A DNA stretch of 6,227 nt from an uncultured Caulobacterales bacterium. Its GTDB lineage: Bacteria; Pseudomonadota; Alphaproteobacteria; Caulobacterales; Maricaulaceae. The notes beneath the pieces are model-generated. The model was not told the origin of the DNA. It did not search any database and was given only the letters and a program-made list of their open reading frames with translations. The translations under genes and the position numbers were made by a program. Position 1 is the stretch's first letter. Every line of letters begins with the position of its first letter. Shown one piece after another: positions 5,269-6,227 of the stretch. The stretch lies in NCBI GenBank assembly GCA_937981945.1, contig CALJNJ010000067.1:1-6227 (forward strand), written 5' to 3'.

Positions 5269-6227
5269 TACTGATCTCCGCCGTTCTCTTTGACGCTGTT
5301 TTCAACCATGAAGGCTTCGCGTTGTTTTTTCAGATGAGACGGAATGGTTTCGTAGACTTGTTCAAACATTGTTTCGGGTGCAATGCCTGTGTCCGTGGCA
5401 AGCGATCCTAGTTTTTCAGCCGCTTTATAAGACGCGCGAATGTAATCGCTGACCTCTTTTTGCATGGCTTCATCGCGTTCGTCATCCCATTCTTTGATTT
5501 TATAAAGATGGGTTTTCAGCCGCTCAATCGGATCGCCAAACGGCCAAACATCGCCTTCGTCTTTGGGCCGATATTTACTGGGGTCATCTGAGGTAGAATG
5601 GCCTTCCATTCGGTATGTGAAATGCTCGATCACGGTCGCGCCGCCGCCGCGGCGGGCACGTTCTGCAGCCCATTGTACGGCGGCATAGACAGCAAGGAAA
5701 TCATTTCCGTCGACGCGCAATGTTGCAAGCCCATATCCTGTGCCGCGCGCAGCGAAGGTTTCACCTTCTCCGGCGGCAATCCCCTGGAAACTGGAAATAG
5801 CCCATTGGTTATTGACCACATTTATGATGCAGGGCGCGCGATAGGTGGATGCGAAATTCAGGGCATAATGGAAATCACCTTCCGCCGTTGCGCCTTCGCC
5901 TGTGATAACTGAAGCAATATCGTCATTGCCTTTATAAGCATTGGCCATCCCCCAACCGACGCCTTGGATGAGCTGTGTCCCCAAATTGCCGGAAACTGAG
6001 AAAAAGCCGTAATCTTTGAACGAAAACAAGATCGGAAGAGATTTGCCCTGCAGTGGATCGCCGGCGTTAGACAACATTTGGCACATCATATCGTGCATGG
6101 GGCAGCCGCGGGCGATTAAAATACCAATTTGGCGATAGGTCGGAAAAATCATGTCATCATTGCGAAGCGCCATGGCCATGGCGACGCTGATGGCCTCTTC
6201 ACCGGTGCTTTTCATGTAAAATGACAA
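5268..6227 (-). CDS. bkdA1: Branched-chain 2-oxoacid dehydrogenase E1 component, alpha subunit (N-terminus outside window)
   Basis: Alpha half of the E1 decarboxylase. Only the C-terminal 319 residues lie here; the first codon in the window is an internal Leu (LSFYMKSTGEEA), and roughly 90 residues are expected beyond the edge, given the usual length of about 400-410. The thiamine-diphosphate/Mg motif runs from GEG at window residues 110-112 to NN at 139-140, with 26 residues between; GEG in place of GDG is normal for branched-chain E1-alpha. The loop YRMEGHSTSDDPSKYR (205-220) matches the region that carries the regulatory phosphoserines in the mitochondrial enzyme; bacterial regulation by that route is not implied. 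RVDGNDFLAVYAA (171-183) and SHLKKQRE near the C-terminus are also typical. It is the first visible gene of a leftward operon with E1-beta and E2. The promoter lies outside the window. Confidence 0.94.
   Translation of the reverse strand: MSFYMKSTGEEAISVAMAMALRNDDMIFPTYRQIGILIARGCPMHDMMCQMLSNAGDPLQGKSLPILFSFKDYGFFSVSGNLGTQLIQGVGWGMANAYKGNDDIASVITGEGATAEGDFHYALNFASTYRAPCIINVVNNQWAISSFQGIAAGEGETFAARGTGYGLATLRVDGNDFLAVYAAVQWAAERARRGGGATVIEHFTYRMEGHSTSDDPSKYRPKDEGDVWPFGDPIERLKTHLYKIKEWDDERDEAMQKEVSDYIRASYKAAEKLGSLATDTGIAPETMFEQVYETIPSHLKKQREAFMVENSVKENGGDQ

Noticed and set aside
5887..5898. GEG instead of GDG in the thiamine-diphosphate motif of E1-alpha as a possible lost active site
   Set aside because: Branched-chain E1-alpha proteins, including the human one, normally have GEG here, so the residue is expected.
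5598..5912. 104-codon plus-strand frame opposite E1-alpha
   Set aside because: It covers the highly conserved thiamine-binding region of E1-alpha, and its product shows no family resemblance.

Overview
The window looks like ordinary chromosomal DNA of a Gram-negative bacterium, most likely an alphaproteobacterium of moderate GC (about half, judged by eye). That placement is inferred from the style of the proteins and from the gene set (branched-chain 2-oxoacid dehydrogenase plus a YnbA/YnbB-like lipid set); no rRNA or other marker is present to prove it. Coding density is very high: seven genes fill almost everything, and the only intergenic gap of note is 45 bases (1109-1153). I see no tRNA, rRNA, CRISPR array, insertion sequence or phage gene.

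Left half (37-2757): a divergent membrane-lipid cassette. Two genes run leftward from the 45-base gap: a small unknown four-helix membrane protein (704-1108) and, overlapping it by 8 bases, a CDP-alcohol phosphatidyltransferase of the YnbA-like type (37-711). Two genes run rightward: a CdsA/YnbB-like phosphatidate cytidylyltransferase (1154-2104) and, overlapping by one base (TAATG), a PlsC-like 1-acylglycerol-3-phosphate acyltransferase (2104-2757). Together they could make phosphatidic acid, activate it to CDP-diacylglycerol and transfer the phosphatidyl group to an unknown alcohol. The transferase has Asn at two of the four positions normally held by Asp, which marks it as a divergent subfamily whose product I cannot name. 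The gap holds a 22-base dyad that could be a shared operator.

Right half (2754-6227): a leftward operon for the branched-chain 2-oxoacid dehydrogenase complex, in the order E1-alpha (cut by the window edge), E1-beta, E2. The genes are tightly coupled (one-base TAATG overlap; then a four-base gap). E2 probably begins at a TTG codon and has two nearly duplicate lipoyl domains. No E3 (dihydrolipoamide dehydrogenase) gene follows; instead the E2 stop codon overlaps the stop of the acyltransferase tail to tail, so E3 must come from elsewhere.

Nothing here is clearly a new defence or mobile system. The least explained part is the lipid cassette: its atypical transferase, its unknown membrane partner and the dyad between the two arms.
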